Source: an uncultured Amylibacter sp.
Lineage (GTDB): Bacteria > Pseudomonadota > Alphaproteobacteria > Rhodobacterales > Rhodobacteraceae
Direction: 5' to 3'
Length of the DNA stretch: 64,000 bases
Assembly: GCA_947497475.1 (NCBI GenBank)
Contig: CANMGS010000001.1
Location: forward strand, 558,001 to 622,000
Of the stretch, positions 9,358 through 17,718 are shown piece by piece (position 1 is the first letter of the stretch; each line of letters opens with the position of its first letter). Position numbers and translations under genes: made by a program. The notes below the pieces were generated by a model. The model worked only from the letters and a program-made list of their open reading frames with translations. It had not been told where the DNA came from and ran no database searches.

Positions 9358-9394
9358 GATGACCGCTCCTTAATTACCTTTCACAAATTCATAC

Positions 9395-9907
9395 TTGGAT
9401 TCCAGCTTGAAGACCACAACAGTTATATCATTGCTTGCGATAATTTTCGGGGGTGCCGCGGTGTTGATCTATGTAACCACGCGCCCAGAACCAGCCCCGC
9501 TAACATTAGCCCAAGAATGTGATGGCACATCTAAAACAGGTCATTGCGCCCCAATGGTGGGGTGCATCGCAGGACAAGAGCCAACTTTCACAGGACGTAC
9601 AAACGGATTTTTCAAAGGCGAAATCATAGGCATACTTTCAAATGGAACGCTTTGTTCAGGAAGCTGGTCAGCAAACCCAACCAACTCAGGTGGCGCAGGC
9701 ATAGCCAAATGTTCAGATGGCACAGAGTTTTCCGTTGGATTTCACGAATACGACCGTAATGACTGGACACTTATCGGCAAAGGCACCACATTATCAGGTC
9801 AAACCGTTTATGCCATGACATCTGCTCCAGCTTTTCGCAAAAGTCGGGCTCCAGCCACTCAAATAGAAATGTTAGAAAAATGTCAGCGGTTGCTTACAGA
9901 TCAATGA
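9395..9907 (+). CDS. Membrane-anchored or secreted protein of unknown function
   Basis: About 170 residues with an N-terminal hydrophobic segment (TTTVISLLAIIFGGAAVLIYV) acting as signal anchor, followed by an extracytoplasmic domain with four cysteines (QECDGT, GHCAPMVGC, LCSGS, AKCSDG) and the pattern GIAKCSDGTEFSVGFHEYDRNDWTLIGKG, which looks like a small beta-rich domain. The start is uncertain: TTG at 9395 is the track choice, TTG at 9407 (giving MKTTTVISLLA) is equally plausible, and neither has a strong ribosome binding site. Its stop overlaps the stop of the opposite zinc-finger gene. Confidence 0.65.
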   Translation: MDSSLKTTTVISLLAIIFGGAAVLIYVTTRPEPAPLTLAQECDGTSKTGHCAPMVGCIAGQEPTFTGRTNGFFKGEIIGILSNGTLCSGSWSANPTNSGGAGIAKCSDGTEFSVGFHEYDRNDWTLIGKGTTLSGQTVYAMTSAPAFRKSRAPATQIEMLEKCQRLLTDQ

Positions 9908-10077
9908 CCAGTATCAGCACCTTCTTTTAGCACAAATTTACAATCGCAATATGGGCATTCCACCCAGCCATGTTCACCTGGAATTTGCAACCAAACACGT
10001 GGATGCCCGCCTTCACCGCCATCACAGGCAATGCGCATTTTGTCTACTTCGATCACTTCAGGGGCGTCTTGTGCCAT
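9901..10077 (-). CDS. Small zinc-finger protein (zf-CHCC type), 58 aa
   Basis: Too short for the ORF track. Reading the minus strand from ATG at 10077 gives MAQDAPEVIEVDKMRIACDGG...GHPRVWLQIPGEHGWVECPYCDCKFVLKEGADTGH. The C-x(6)-H ... C-x(2)-C arrangement (ACDGGEGGHPR and ECPYCDCKF) matches the zf-CHCC family, which is related to the zinc-binding NDUFS6/complex I accessory subunit of mitochondria. In alphaproteobacteria such proteins are widespread. It sits just downstream of the HIT gene on the same strand, separated by 79 bases. Confidence 0.85.
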   Translation of the reverse strand: MAQDAPEVIEVDKMRIACDGGEGGHPRVWLQIPGEHGWVECPYCDCKFVLKEGADTGH

Positions 10078-10156
10078 GGCTACATTCTCTCATCGCTTAA
10101 GCTTTAGGTATATTTAGCCAGAACCACTGTATGCTGCAATGGCTAGCGCGCAAATT

Positions 10157-10537
10157 TTAAGCCTTTTTAATCATCGGCCCCAAATGGCGTCCCGCCAAAA
10201 TGTGAACGTGAAGATGTGGCACATCCTGCACACCATTTTTACCAGTGTTGGCGATCATACGAAAGCCTTCGCCATCAGTGCTTAAATCCACACCAAGTAT
10301 TTTACAAACCTCACCAATCGCACGCGTATATCCAACAATCTCTGCATCTGATGCTTCCGCAGCAAAATGGTCATAACTGACATAAGACCCCTTCGGGATC
10401 ACCAACACATGATCAGGAGCCGCGGGGGCAATATCATGGAACGCCAACGCATGTTCCGTTTCCAAAACAGTGCTATTAGGGATTTCACCACGCAAAATTT
10501 TAGCGAAAATATTTTCGGGATCGTATGAATAGGCCAT
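10157..10537 (-). CDS. HIT family (HINT-type) nucleotide-binding protein
   Basis: A 126-residue histidine-triad hydrolase or transferase acting on nucleotide phosphoramidates. The active site HLHVHILAG lies at about residues 108-116; the N-terminus FAKILRGEIPNSTVLETEHALAFHDIAPAAPDHVLVIPK is the typical HINT fold. The gene starts 12 bases after the stop of the upstream glycosyltransferase gene and may be co-transcribed with it. Confidence 0.95.
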   Translation of the reverse strand: MAYSYDPENIFAKILRGEIPNSTVLETEHALAFHDIAPAAPDHVLVIPKGSYVSYDHFAAEASDAEIVGYTRAIGEVCKILGVDLSTDGEGFRMIANTGKNGVQDVPHLHVHILAGRHLGPMIKKA

Positions 10538-10549
10538 AATGAGGCTCTC

Positions 10550-12124
10550 CTAGTCTGAAAACAAATATGGTGTCTCGGCAATCTGTCGTGCTTTTTCTTC
10601 ACTTATATCCAAGAACGCTGATATCTGCATCATATTATCTTCGGGGCTATGTTTATCCGAAATGGAATACAGATGCGGGAAATTTCGATCACGGATCCGA
10701 TCACTTTCAAACGCCAAGTCTTGACGCACAGTTGGCACCAATCGCGCCAAGGCATCTTCGGAACTATTTACGTTTGCGATACCAGACCGGATTGCGTGGC
10801 CACGTATGTAATCATTCGTAAAGCTACACGCGATTTCCATCGTTTTGATCGTTGCACGGTCACCATAAAAGTCATCCAGAACCTCGATATTACTCGGGTC
10901 AAGACAGACCACCAATCGATCCGTTGCCATGTCTTCGTATATCATACGAACGAAAGATCGTCTGTGACGCGAGCGTTTTTCCAAAGTTTTCTCAATACCA
11001 CCGACATTTGGCAAAGATGTACTTGCTTCGTCAAACAAGTAGGCAACACCTTTGACGCCAACATTCTTTGTTGTTGCATCCAAAAAGCGTTTCGCAACAT
11101 GCCACTTCTTACAAATTATAATTAACAGTTCACGCTCGCGCCCAATACTGGCTTCTTTTTCCCAAAACCGCTGCGCATATCTCCGCCCATGGCGCCCGCG
11201 CTTTGTCAAATAACTATGAAGTTGTCGGCCTTCACTGGTGATATTTAAATCCACATCAGGCCCAGAATACAGTTTACTTAACCGCTCTTTGAGGTCTGTC
11301 GCATGGACAGAAATTTTACGCGCGAACAAATGTTCTTGGGATAATAATAATTCGTACTGGTCATTAAAAAATGTCACTGGCATCCCGTAATCTGAGAACA
11401 TCAAAAATGTCAGGGTACGCGCTTCAATATCTTCTTGAGGCACTAAATGGCAAACCAACGTCTGAAAAAACGTTTCATCGGGAATCCAAGTGGTTTTGAA
11501 AAATGACATCACATCGCGGCGCTGCTTGGTAAATTCGAGTATCGCTTCGATGGTTTTACGTCTTAAACACCACCATTGTGAACCAATACGCATCTCGATA
11601 TCTTTAGGTACACTACGTTTAATACCTAACTTCTGTTGCAAGTTAAGAGATGTATAAAATAAGCCTTTTTGTTGGCGCTCGTTAAACCAATGTCGATAAA
11701 TTAAACGTTCCTCTTTCAAACCCACTTTAATCCAGTCGGATTCAAAGAAATCTTCGCATTCAATATAATCGCAATTGCGGTCTTCTAAAAATTTATGCGT
11801 GTAGGTCGCTGGTTTGATTGCCATACAATCCCCAGACACCATATAAAAATGAGTTGCCGATGGGAAAGCCTTTTCAGCGGCTATTATAGCGTTTAATGAC
11901 GCTTCAACCAAAGACCACTCACCCCATCCACATTTCAAGCGTTTGCCATATGAAACATTTGGATTATCGGCCAAACCTTCTTGGATTTGATTGAAATCTG
12001 CTGCCGATGCCCTTGCATCAAAGTGTATTGAAATAAAATCACCTGCTGCTGTCAAACCTTTCGCCTGTCGAATGATCGATTCAGGGTCTTTATGACAGAG
12101 CAAAATATACGCTATTTTTACCAT
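10550..12124 (-). CDS. Beta-1,6-N-acetylglucosaminyltransferase-like protein (GT14 / DUF5928)
   Basis: A 524-residue protein with an N-terminal core-2/I-branching glycosyltransferase domain (about residues 1-280): IAYILLCHKDPESIIRQAKGL, FISIHFDARA, THFYMVSGDCMAIKP, GSQWWCLRRKTIEAIL and IPDETFFQTLV are the recognisable GT14-like stretches. The C-terminal 230 residues match what I recall as DUF5928 in Rhodobacteraceae. It probably transfers GlcNAc-type sugars onto a surface polysaccharide. There is no membrane segment. The divergent neighbour is a sulfotransferase, suggesting a shared role in making a sulfated glycan, which is inference. Confidence 0.8.
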   Translation of the reverse strand: MVKIAYILLCHKDPESIIRQAKGLTAAGDFISIHFDARASAADFNQIQEGLADNPNVSYGKRLKCGWGEWSLVEASLNAIIAAEKAFPSATHFYMVSGDCMAIKPATYTHKFLEDRNCDYIECEDFFESDWIKVGLKEERLIYRHWFNERQQKGLFYTSLNLQQKLGIKRSVPKDIEMRIGSQWWCLRRKTIEAILEFTKQRRDVMSFFKTTWIPDETFFQTLVCHLVPQEDIEARTLTFLMFSDYGMPVTFFNDQYELLLSQEHLFARKISVHATDLKERLSKLYSGPDVDLNITSEGRQLHSYLTKRGRHGRRYAQRFWEKEASIGRERELLIIICKKWHVAKRFLDATTKNVGVKGVAYLFDEASTSLPNVGGIEKTLEKRSRHRRSFVRMIYEDMATDRLVVCLDPSNIEVLDDFYGDRATIKTMEIACSFTNDYIRGHAIRSGIANVNSSEDALARLVPTVRQDLAFESDRIRDRNFPHLYSISDKHSPEDNMMQISAFLDISEEKARQIAETPYLFSD

Positions 12125-12269
12125 ATTAACTGCTTAACCTATGCCTCAGATTTCATTCTATAGAATAGATCATGCTCGGAAAACACTTTTTCTTGGCAAT
12201 TCATCGCTATATAGGTAATTCTATTAATGTAAAAATGCTAATAAAAGCATCGTAAAGGGGCGGTAGAGT

Positions 12270-13073
12270 ATGGGATTTCCAGGAACTTGGATGACAGAAA
12301 GTCAAAGTGTGGTGTATCGGGTCATACCGAAATGTGCCTGTTCGACAATTGGTCAGATCATGTTTTATTCAGATCATGGACGTTTTTTTGATGGCGACAT
12401 CCATGATGCAAAATCAGGCATTCACAAATGGGGCATTGATGAAAGCCAACCTTTTATCACTGACCGTGTGACATCTCAGGACACTTATACATTCACCTGT
12501 GTCCGCAATCCTTACACACGTGTATTGTCTGCTTTCTTTGATAAAATTTGCGGCATTCAAAGGAATGGGAAATATTATCGCGGTAACCTGGTTCCAAAGC
12601 TTGCTCGCCAATACGGTGTAGAGGTTGAAGGTGATTTTGACCAAATCAAATCCTTCCGCAGATTTCTTTTGTTTGTACGTGACACCATTAAATTTCGCCG
12701 CCCAATGGATCCAGACATTCATTGGTCTGCCGTATCAGGGCATGCGTCAACATTGGTAAATAATGGCGGGCGATATGACAAAATTATTTCTACAGAAGAT
12801 TTTAAAACTGGCATGAAAGATGTGATGAAAAACATCAACACCAGCTTTGAATTAGATATAGATACAATGCCTCGCTTTAATGAAAGCGAAGGACACGGCC
12901 CCAAACGTGCACATCCCGTTGAAGATTATTTTGACGATCTTTCAATGCATCTGGTCTATGAAATCTACAAACGCGATTTCGTACTATTCAAATATGATGC
13001 GATGGATCCAAGCAATAAAATGCCAATCGGGGAAATCGACCTTGATGAAGTTCACGCAAAACTAGGCGAATAA
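12270..13073 (+). CDS. Sulfotransferase family 2 protein
   Basis: A 267-residue PAPS-dependent sulfotransferase. The 5'-phosphosulfate loop VIPKCACSTIGQIMF (residues about 13-27) and the 3'-phosphate motif CVRNPYTRVLSAFFDKICG (about 76-94) are clear and resemble carbohydrate sulfotransferases of the Sulfotransfer_2 type. No signal peptide. Divergent from the GT14-like glycosyltransferase; together they suggest a sulfated surface glycan. A strong hairpin terminator follows directly. Confidence 0.88.
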   Translation: MGFPGTWMTESQSVVYRVIPKCACSTIGQIMFYSDHGRFFDGDIHDAKSGIHKWGIDESQPFITDRVTSQDTYTFTCVRNPYTRVLSAFFDKICGIQRNGKYYRGNLVPKLARQYGVEVEGDFDQIKSFRRFLLFVRDTIKFRRPMDPDIHWSAVSGHASTLVNNGGRYDKIISTEDFKTGMKDVMKNINTSFELDIDTMPRFNESEGHGPKRAHPVEDYFDDLSMHLVYEIYKRDFVLFKYDAMDPSNKMPIGEIDLDEVHAKLGE

Positions 13074-13097
13074 AAAAAGGGGCTATATGCCCCTTTT
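13074..13097. terminator. Bidirectional intrinsic terminator
   Basis: AAAAAGGGGC-TATAT-GCCCCTTTTAC forms a compact hairpin flanked by A-tract on one side and T-tract on the other, between the convergent sulfotransferase and PfkB kinase genes, so it can stop both transcripts. Confidence 0.85.
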
Positions 13098-13123
13098 ACT
13101 TTGTCAAAATATCTAAGTTTCAT

Positions 13124-14119
13124 TTATCCAAGATTGTTTGATGCAAACAACTCTTTCAAATCTGTTTCTGGGCGCGCGCCCATATGGCTGATCGCTTCAC
13201 CAGCTGCAACACAGCCCATAGTCCCGCATGTAAGCAAATCTCGACCTGACGCCAAACCATGTAAGAAACCTGCAGCAAACATATCGCCAGCACCCGTTGC
13301 ATCAACAACAGTTGCAGGGTTTGCTTTGGCGTGAATTTTTTCGCCACCATTCAGAATGTACGCGCCTTTTTCGCTTGCCGTACAAGCAACTGTTTCAACT
13401 TCGGTTGCTGCAATATCCAAAGCTTCGTCCAGTGTCTCTGTTTGGTATAGCGCTTGCATTTCATGTTCATTACAGAACAGCAAATCAACATGGTCTTTTA
13501 CAAAAGAACGAAACGCATCACGGTGACGATCTACACAGAATGGATCCGATAATGTCAGAGATACTTTACCACCCGCTGGTTTCGTTGCATTCGCAGCCAT
13601 ATAGAACGCAGCTTGGTTGGCTGGGCTGTCAAACAAATACCCTTCCAAATAAATCCAATCCGTATTAGCCAACATGCCAACATCCAAATCATTTGCAGAC
13701 ATTTCAGACGACACACCAAGGTATGTGTTCATGGAACGCTCACCATCAGGAGTTACCAAAACCAAACAACGGCCTGTTTCTGTCGCATGATCATGCGGTG
13801 CCTGACGTGTTGAAAAATCAGTGCCCTGCGCTTGGATATCATGGGCAAAAATTGCACCCAACTGATCATCACGCACCTTCGCCATAAAACCAGTGCGACC
13901 ACCAAGGGCTGCAATACCAGCAATCGTGTTGGCTGCAGAACCACCAGACACTTCCTGTGCTGCACCCATTTTACCGTAAAGCTCTGCCGCACGCTCAGTA
14001 TCAATTAATTGCATCACACCTTTATCGATGCCAGCTTCTGTCAAAAATGCATCATCACATTTTGCCAGAACATCGACCAATGCGTTCCCCACACCTACGA
14101 TTTGATATTTCTTAGTCAT
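13124..14119 (-). CDS. PfkB family kinase, adenosine-kinase-like
   Basis: Ribokinase-fold sugar/nucleoside kinase of 331 residues. PfkB signatures are GGSAANTIAGIAALGG (about 55-70) and VVDATGAGDMFAAGFLHGL (about 275-293, with the catalytic aspartate). Alphaproteobacterial proteins of this type are usually annotated adenosine kinase; the substrate cannot be fixed from sequence. ATG at 14119 is chosen over the track start because it has a ribosome binding site (GAGGAGAAGACAA). Its start overlaps the end of nth by 8 bases, indicating one operon. Confidence 0.85.
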   Translation of the reverse strand: MTKKYQIVGVGNALVDVLAKCDDAFLTEAGIDKGVMQLIDTERAAELYGKMGAAQEVSGGSAANTIAGIAALGGRTGFMAKVRDDQLGAIFAHDIQAQGTDFSTRQAPHDHATETGRCLVLVTPDGERSMNTYLGVSSEMSANDLDVGMLANTDWIYLEGYLFDSPANQAAFYMAANATKPAGGKVSLTLSDPFCVDRHRDAFRSFVKDHVDLLFCNEHEMQALYQTETLDEALDIAATEVETVACTASEKGAYILNGGEKIHAKANPATVVDATGAGDMFAAGFLHGLASGRDLLTCGTMGCVAAGEAISHMGARPETDLKELFASNNLG

Positions 14120-14759
14120 TTGTCTTCTCCTCAAAGGGACATAAATCTTCAATTAAACAGTTCGCACAGACAGGCTTGCGTGCCTTACACACATACCGCC
14201 CATGTAAAATCATCCAGTGATGCGCGTGCTGCTGAAACTCTGCGGGGATATGATCCTCTATCGCACGTTCAACCTGCACCACATCTTTGCCAATCGCCAC
14301 ACCTGCACGGTTCCCAAAACGTAAAATATGCGTGTCCACCGCTTGAGTCGGTTGCTTGAACCACATGTTCAGCACAACATTTGCCGTCTTACGGCCCACA
14401 CCCGGCAAGCTTTCTAAAGCGGCGCGTGAAGACGGCACAACGCCATCGTAATCGTCAACTAAAATTTGGCTGGCCTTCATCACATTCTTCGCTTTTTGAC
14501 GATAGAGCCCAATCGTTTTGATATGCTCGATCAAGCCGTCCATTCCCAAATCCAGCATCTTTTGCGGTGTATCTACAATCTTGAACAAAGCCTCTGTAGC
14601 TTTATTCACCCCAACATCAGTTGCTTGTGCCGATAAAGCAACGGCCACCACAAGTGTATAAGCGTTCGTATGGTTCAATTCACCCTTTGGTTCCGCTTCC
14701 TGATCCCGAAAGCGGCGAAACATTTCATAAATGGTGTGATAATCAAGTTGTTTAGCCAT
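14112..14759 (-). CDS. nth: Endonuclease III
   Basis: Base-excision-repair DNA glycosylase/AP lyase of 215 residues that removes oxidised pyrimidines. It shows the helix-hairpin-helix LESLPGVGRKTANVVLN with catalytic lysine, the catalytic aspartate in AVDTHILRFGNR, and the C-terminal [4Fe-4S] ligands C-x6-C-x2-C-x5-C (CKARKPVCANCLIEDLC). First gene of an apparent nth-pfkB operon and divergent from the alkylation-repair gene at 14833, so this locus groups two DNA repair activities. Confidence 0.97.
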   Translation of the reverse strand: MAKQLDYHTIYEMFRRFRDQEAEPKGELNHTNAYTLVVAVALSAQATDVGVNKATEALFKIVDTPQKMLDLGMDGLIEHIKTIGLYRQKAKNVMKASQILVDDYDGVVPSSRAALESLPGVGRKTANVVLNMWFKQPTQAVDTHILRFGNRAGVAIGKDVVQVERAIEDHIPAEFQQHAHHWMILHGRYVCKARKPVCANCLIEDLCPFEEKTND

Positions 14760-14832
14760 TTAAGCTATGTGCCACATGGAAAACCTAAAACCAACCCTTT
14801 CTCGCAAGAAACGGGTGGTATGAATTGGCGCA

Positions 14833-15681
14833 ATGTCGCATGATCAAATCATGACACAAGATCCTTATCATCACGCCGTAATCGCCCGCGCCATCGACTA
14901 TATCGGTGACACATTACACGACCAACCAAAACTGGATGATGTCGCCTCTGCGGTTGGCTTATCACCTATGCATTTCCAACGCGTTTTCTCACAATGGGCG
15001 GGTGTAAGCCCGAAACGGTATCAACAATATCTAACATTGAACCACGCAAAAACATTGCTACAGGATCGTTTCACACTCCTCGAAACCACAAATGAAACAG
15101 GTTTATCCTCTAGCAGCCGCCTACATGATCTATTTTTGAAATGGGAAGCGATGAGCCCGGGTGAATACGCCAAGAAAGGCGCAAATCTTACGATCAACTA
15201 CGGTTACTTCGATAGTCCTTTTGGTGATATGCTGGTTATGGGCACAGATCGCGGCATTTGCGGTCTTGCCTTTACCGCCGAATTTGGGCGCGATCATGCG
15301 ATGACAGATATGACATCACGTTGGCCGCAAGCAATATATGTTGAAAACCCTGACAGCTTGGATGTGGCTGCCCTTATCAACAACGATCAACCTACAAACT
15401 TGCACTTGATCGGCTCCCCCCTACAAATCAAAGTATGGGAAGCCTTGCTCTCCATCCCATCAGGCCAAGTTACCACATACAGCGAAATTGCCGAGCATAT
15501 CGGCAGCCCCAAAGCTGTTCGCGCTGTTGGGACAGCCGTTGGGCGCAACCCCATCAGCTGGCTAATCCCCTGTCATCGCGCATTGCGGAAATCAGGCGGA
15601 TTGGGCGGATATCATTGGGGATTACCCGTTAAACGGGCCATGCTGGCGTGGGAATCTGCACGGTTTGACGCACAAAACTGA
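14833..15681 (+). CDS. AraC-type HTH / O6-methylguanine-DNA methyltransferase fusion
   Basis: A 282-residue bifunctional protein. Residues about 15-115 are an AraC/XylS helix-turn-helix pair (LDDVASAVGLSPMHFQRVFSQWAGVSPKRYQQY), and the C-terminal 165 residues are a suicide alkyl acceptor with active site IPCHRAL and the DNA-binding SEIAEHIGSPKAVRAVGTAVGRNPISW. It corresponds to E. coli Ada without the N-terminal zinc domain carrying Cys38, so the phosphotriester-sensing switch is missing. It repairs O6-alkylguanine and may also act as regulator. ATG at 14851 is an alternative start. Confidence 0.93.
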   Translation: MSHDQIMTQDPYHHAVIARAIDYIGDTLHDQPKLDDVASAVGLSPMHFQRVFSQWAGVSPKRYQQYLTLNHAKTLLQDRFTLLETTNETGLSSSSRLHDLFLKWEAMSPGEYAKKGANLTINYGYFDSPFGDMLVMGTDRGICGLAFTAEFGRDHAMTDMTSRWPQAIYVENPDSLDVAALINNDQPTNLHLIGSPLQIKVWEALLSIPSGQVTTYSEIAEHIGSPKAVRAVGTAVGRNPISWLIPCHRALRKSGGLGGYHWGLPVKRAMLAWESARFDAQN

Positions 15682-15784
15682 TTGCGCAAGAACCTGCCAC
15701 TTAAAGGGATGAACGTTCAAAACCCTTGAAATGCATCTAAACTGCCCTTTTATGTTAGATATAACTATAAAAAACGAGGCAGCT

Positions 15785-16015
15785 ATGAGTAATTCCCCAA
15801 AGGCCATTGGCCTAAGTATTTTGGCCGCATTTGCGCTAACCGCATGTGACGCCATTGATAACAGTCCACAGAAAAACACCATTCGTGGTGCAGGTGTAGG
15901 CGCTGGTACTGGTGCCCTTGCAGGCCTGATACTTGGTGACAGCCGCCGTGACGTAAAAGTTGGTGCAGCAGCTGGTGCCGTAATCGGCGGTATTGTCGGA
16001 AGCCAACAAAACTAG
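15785..16015 (+). CDS. Small glycine-zipper lipoprotein
   Basis: A 76-residue predicted lipoprotein: signal peptide ending in lipobox ALTAC, then a glycine-zipper helix pair (GAGVGAGTGALAGLILGDS and GAAAGAVIGGIVG). It is nearly a copy of the N-terminal part of the next gene, including the leader sequence and ribosome binding site (AACGAGGCAG), so it arose by local duplication. Probably lies in the outer membrane with its zipper inserted or associated with membrane. The track start at 15731 is too early; ATG 15785 puts the lipobox at the normal distance. Confidence 0.85.
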   Translation: MSNSPKAIGLSILAAFALTACDAIDNSPQKNTIRGAGVGAGTGALAGLILGDSRRDVKVGAAAGAVIGGIVGSQQN

Positions 16016-16075
16016 TAATATGAATACCACAAGGGCCCACAAAGGGCCCATCTATAAAAAAAGAACGAGGCAGTT

Positions 16076-16720
16076 ATGAAAAATCAAGGCAAGGCCATTG
16101 GCCTATCAATTCTATCCATATTCCTATTATCCGCATGTGATGACATCGCAAACAGCCCACAGAAAAACACTGTGCAAGGCGCTGGTATTGGGGCCGCAAC
16201 AGGTGCGCTTGCTGGCCTGATCTTAGGTGACAGCAAAAAAGATGTGGTCATCGGTACAATCGCAGGCACCGCTATTGGTGGCGTTGTTGGCAACCGCTTG
16301 GATAAACAAGAACAAGCATTGCGCGACAGCTTATCATCCAAAGACACGACAATTCACAACACAGGCTCTGAACTGATCGTGACGCTACCTGAAGGCATCA
16401 CATTCGACACAGACAGTACTTATGTGCGCAATGATTTCCGCCCAGAGATTTACAAAATCGCTAATAACTTGCGTCAGTACCCAGATACAACAGTAGATGT
16501 AGTTGGACACACAGACAGTTCTGGCAGCGAAGAATATAACCAAGCATTGTCAGCAGACCGTGCATATTCCGTTACAGATATCCTGACAGATCAAGGCGTT
16601 TCAGACAGCCGTATTGTTTCTTATGGTCGTGGCGAAACAACACCCATTGCTTCAAACGACGACGAATTCGGCAAATCTAAAAACCGCCGTGTGGAAATCG
16701 TGATCCGCCCAGCGGCTTAA
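16076..16720 (+). CDS. OmpA-family lipoprotein with glycine zipper
   Basis: A 214-residue lipoprotein: lipobox LLSAC at about residues 16-20, glycine-zipper region (about 37-77), and a C-terminal OmpA-like peptidoglycan-binding domain (about 95-214) with VDVVGHTDSSGSEEYNQALSADRAYSVTDIL and the NRRVEIVI end. It resembles the YiaD/Pal-type proteins that tie the outer membrane to the cell wall. Paralogous at its N-terminus to the gene before it. A hairpin terminator follows. Confidence 0.92.
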   Translation: MKNQGKAIGLSILSIFLLSACDDIANSPQKNTVQGAGIGAATGALAGLILGDSKKDVVIGTIAGTAIGGVVGNRLDKQEQALRDSLSSKDTTIHNTGSELIVTLPEGITFDTDSTYVRNDFRPEIYKIANNLRQYPDTTVDVVGHTDSSGSEEYNQALSADRAYSVTDILTDQGVSDSRIVSYGRGETTPIASNDDEFGKSKNRRVEIVIRPAA

Positions 16721-16752
16721 TTCTGCCCGCACCACAACCGAAATGCCTGACT

Positions 16753-16796
16753 AAGGCCGCTCCACTCCTCCCCGAAGCGGCCTTTCTTTTGCTTGA
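16753..16796 (+). terminator. Intrinsic terminator after OmpA-lipoprotein gene
   Basis: AAGGCCGCT ... AGCGGCCTTTCTTTT: a 9-bp stem with a loop of about 14 nt, followed by a T-rich tract, 33 bases after the stop codon. Confidence 0.85.
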
Positions 16797-16846
16797 TCCC
16801 ATAAGACATTAAGCATAAATTTGATGGAATTCGACTGGGGAACCAC

Positions 16847-17614
16847 ATGCCGTTTCAAAAAATAAACCAAGAACGTGTCGCTGATACTGTGATGCATCAG
16901 ATCGAACAGTTGATCCTACGTGGCATCTTACGTCCAGGCGAACGTCTCCCATCTGAACGGGATTTATCCGAGAAAATGGGCGTCTCTCGCCCCTCTTTGC
17001 GCGAAGCCATCGCGGATTTGGAAAGCCGTGGATTATTAACCACCCGTAAAGGCTCTGGCGTTTATGTCGCTGATGTTTTGGGCAGTGCTTTTTCCGAACC
17101 TCTTATCCAGCTTTTTGCCAGCCATGACGAAGCCCTATTTGATTACATCGCATTCCGCCGTGACCTAGAAGGCTTGGCCGCAGAACGTGCCGCGCGTTTA
17201 GCATCCGACACAGACATCAAAGTAATCAGTGCCATTTTCAAGAAAATGGAAAACGCCCACAACAAACGCAATCCAGCCGAAGAATCTGCTCTGGACGCTG
17301 AATTTCATATGGCCATTGTTGAAGCTTCTCACAACGTGTTCATGCTGCATATGATGCGTTCTATGTTTGAAATGCTACGCGCAGGTGTATTCTATAATCG
17401 CCAAGTGATGTTCAAAGTGCGCACAACACGTTCTGCACTCTTGGATCAGCACCGTAAAATTCATGATACAATTGTTGGGCGTGACCCTAAAGCTGCTCGA
17501 AAAGCTATCGAAGAGCATTTAAACTTTGTTGAAATTTGTATGACACAAAACCAAAAAGCGGCACAAAATGAAGCTGTAGCGCAACAACGATATGAGCATG
17601 AGAAAAATCGTTGA
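16847..17614 (+). CDS. FadR/GntR-family transcriptional regulator (FCD type)
   Basis: A 255-residue regulator with an N-terminal winged helix of GntR type (about 10-75; ILRGILRPGERLPSERDLSEKMGVSRPSLREAIADLESRGLL) and a C-terminal all-helical FCD ligand/metal-binding domain (FHMAIVEASHNVFMLHMM holds likely metal-ligand residues). It resembles PdhR/LldR-type carboxylate-responsive repressors. Not obviously in an operon; the acyltransferase gene begins about 100 bases downstream. Target unknown. Confidence 0.9.
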   Translation: MPFQKINQERVADTVMHQIEQLILRGILRPGERLPSERDLSEKMGVSRPSLREAIADLESRGLLTTRKGSGVYVADVLGSAFSEPLIQLFASHDEALFDYIAFRRDLEGLAAERAARLASDTDIKVISAIFKKMENAHNKRNPAEESALDAEFHMAIVEASHNVFMLHMMRSMFEMLRAGVFYNRQVMFKVRTTRSALLDQHRKIHDTIVGRDPKAARKAIEEHLNFVEICMTQNQKAAQNEAVAQQRYEHEKNR

Positions 17615-17718
17615 ATAATAACGTAAAGTTTTCACTCGCCCTCACTTTCGTGTTAATTACATTGCCCATTCAATATGTATTTCTTAGAATATACTAATGT
17701 ATAACCAGAGTTTAATTT

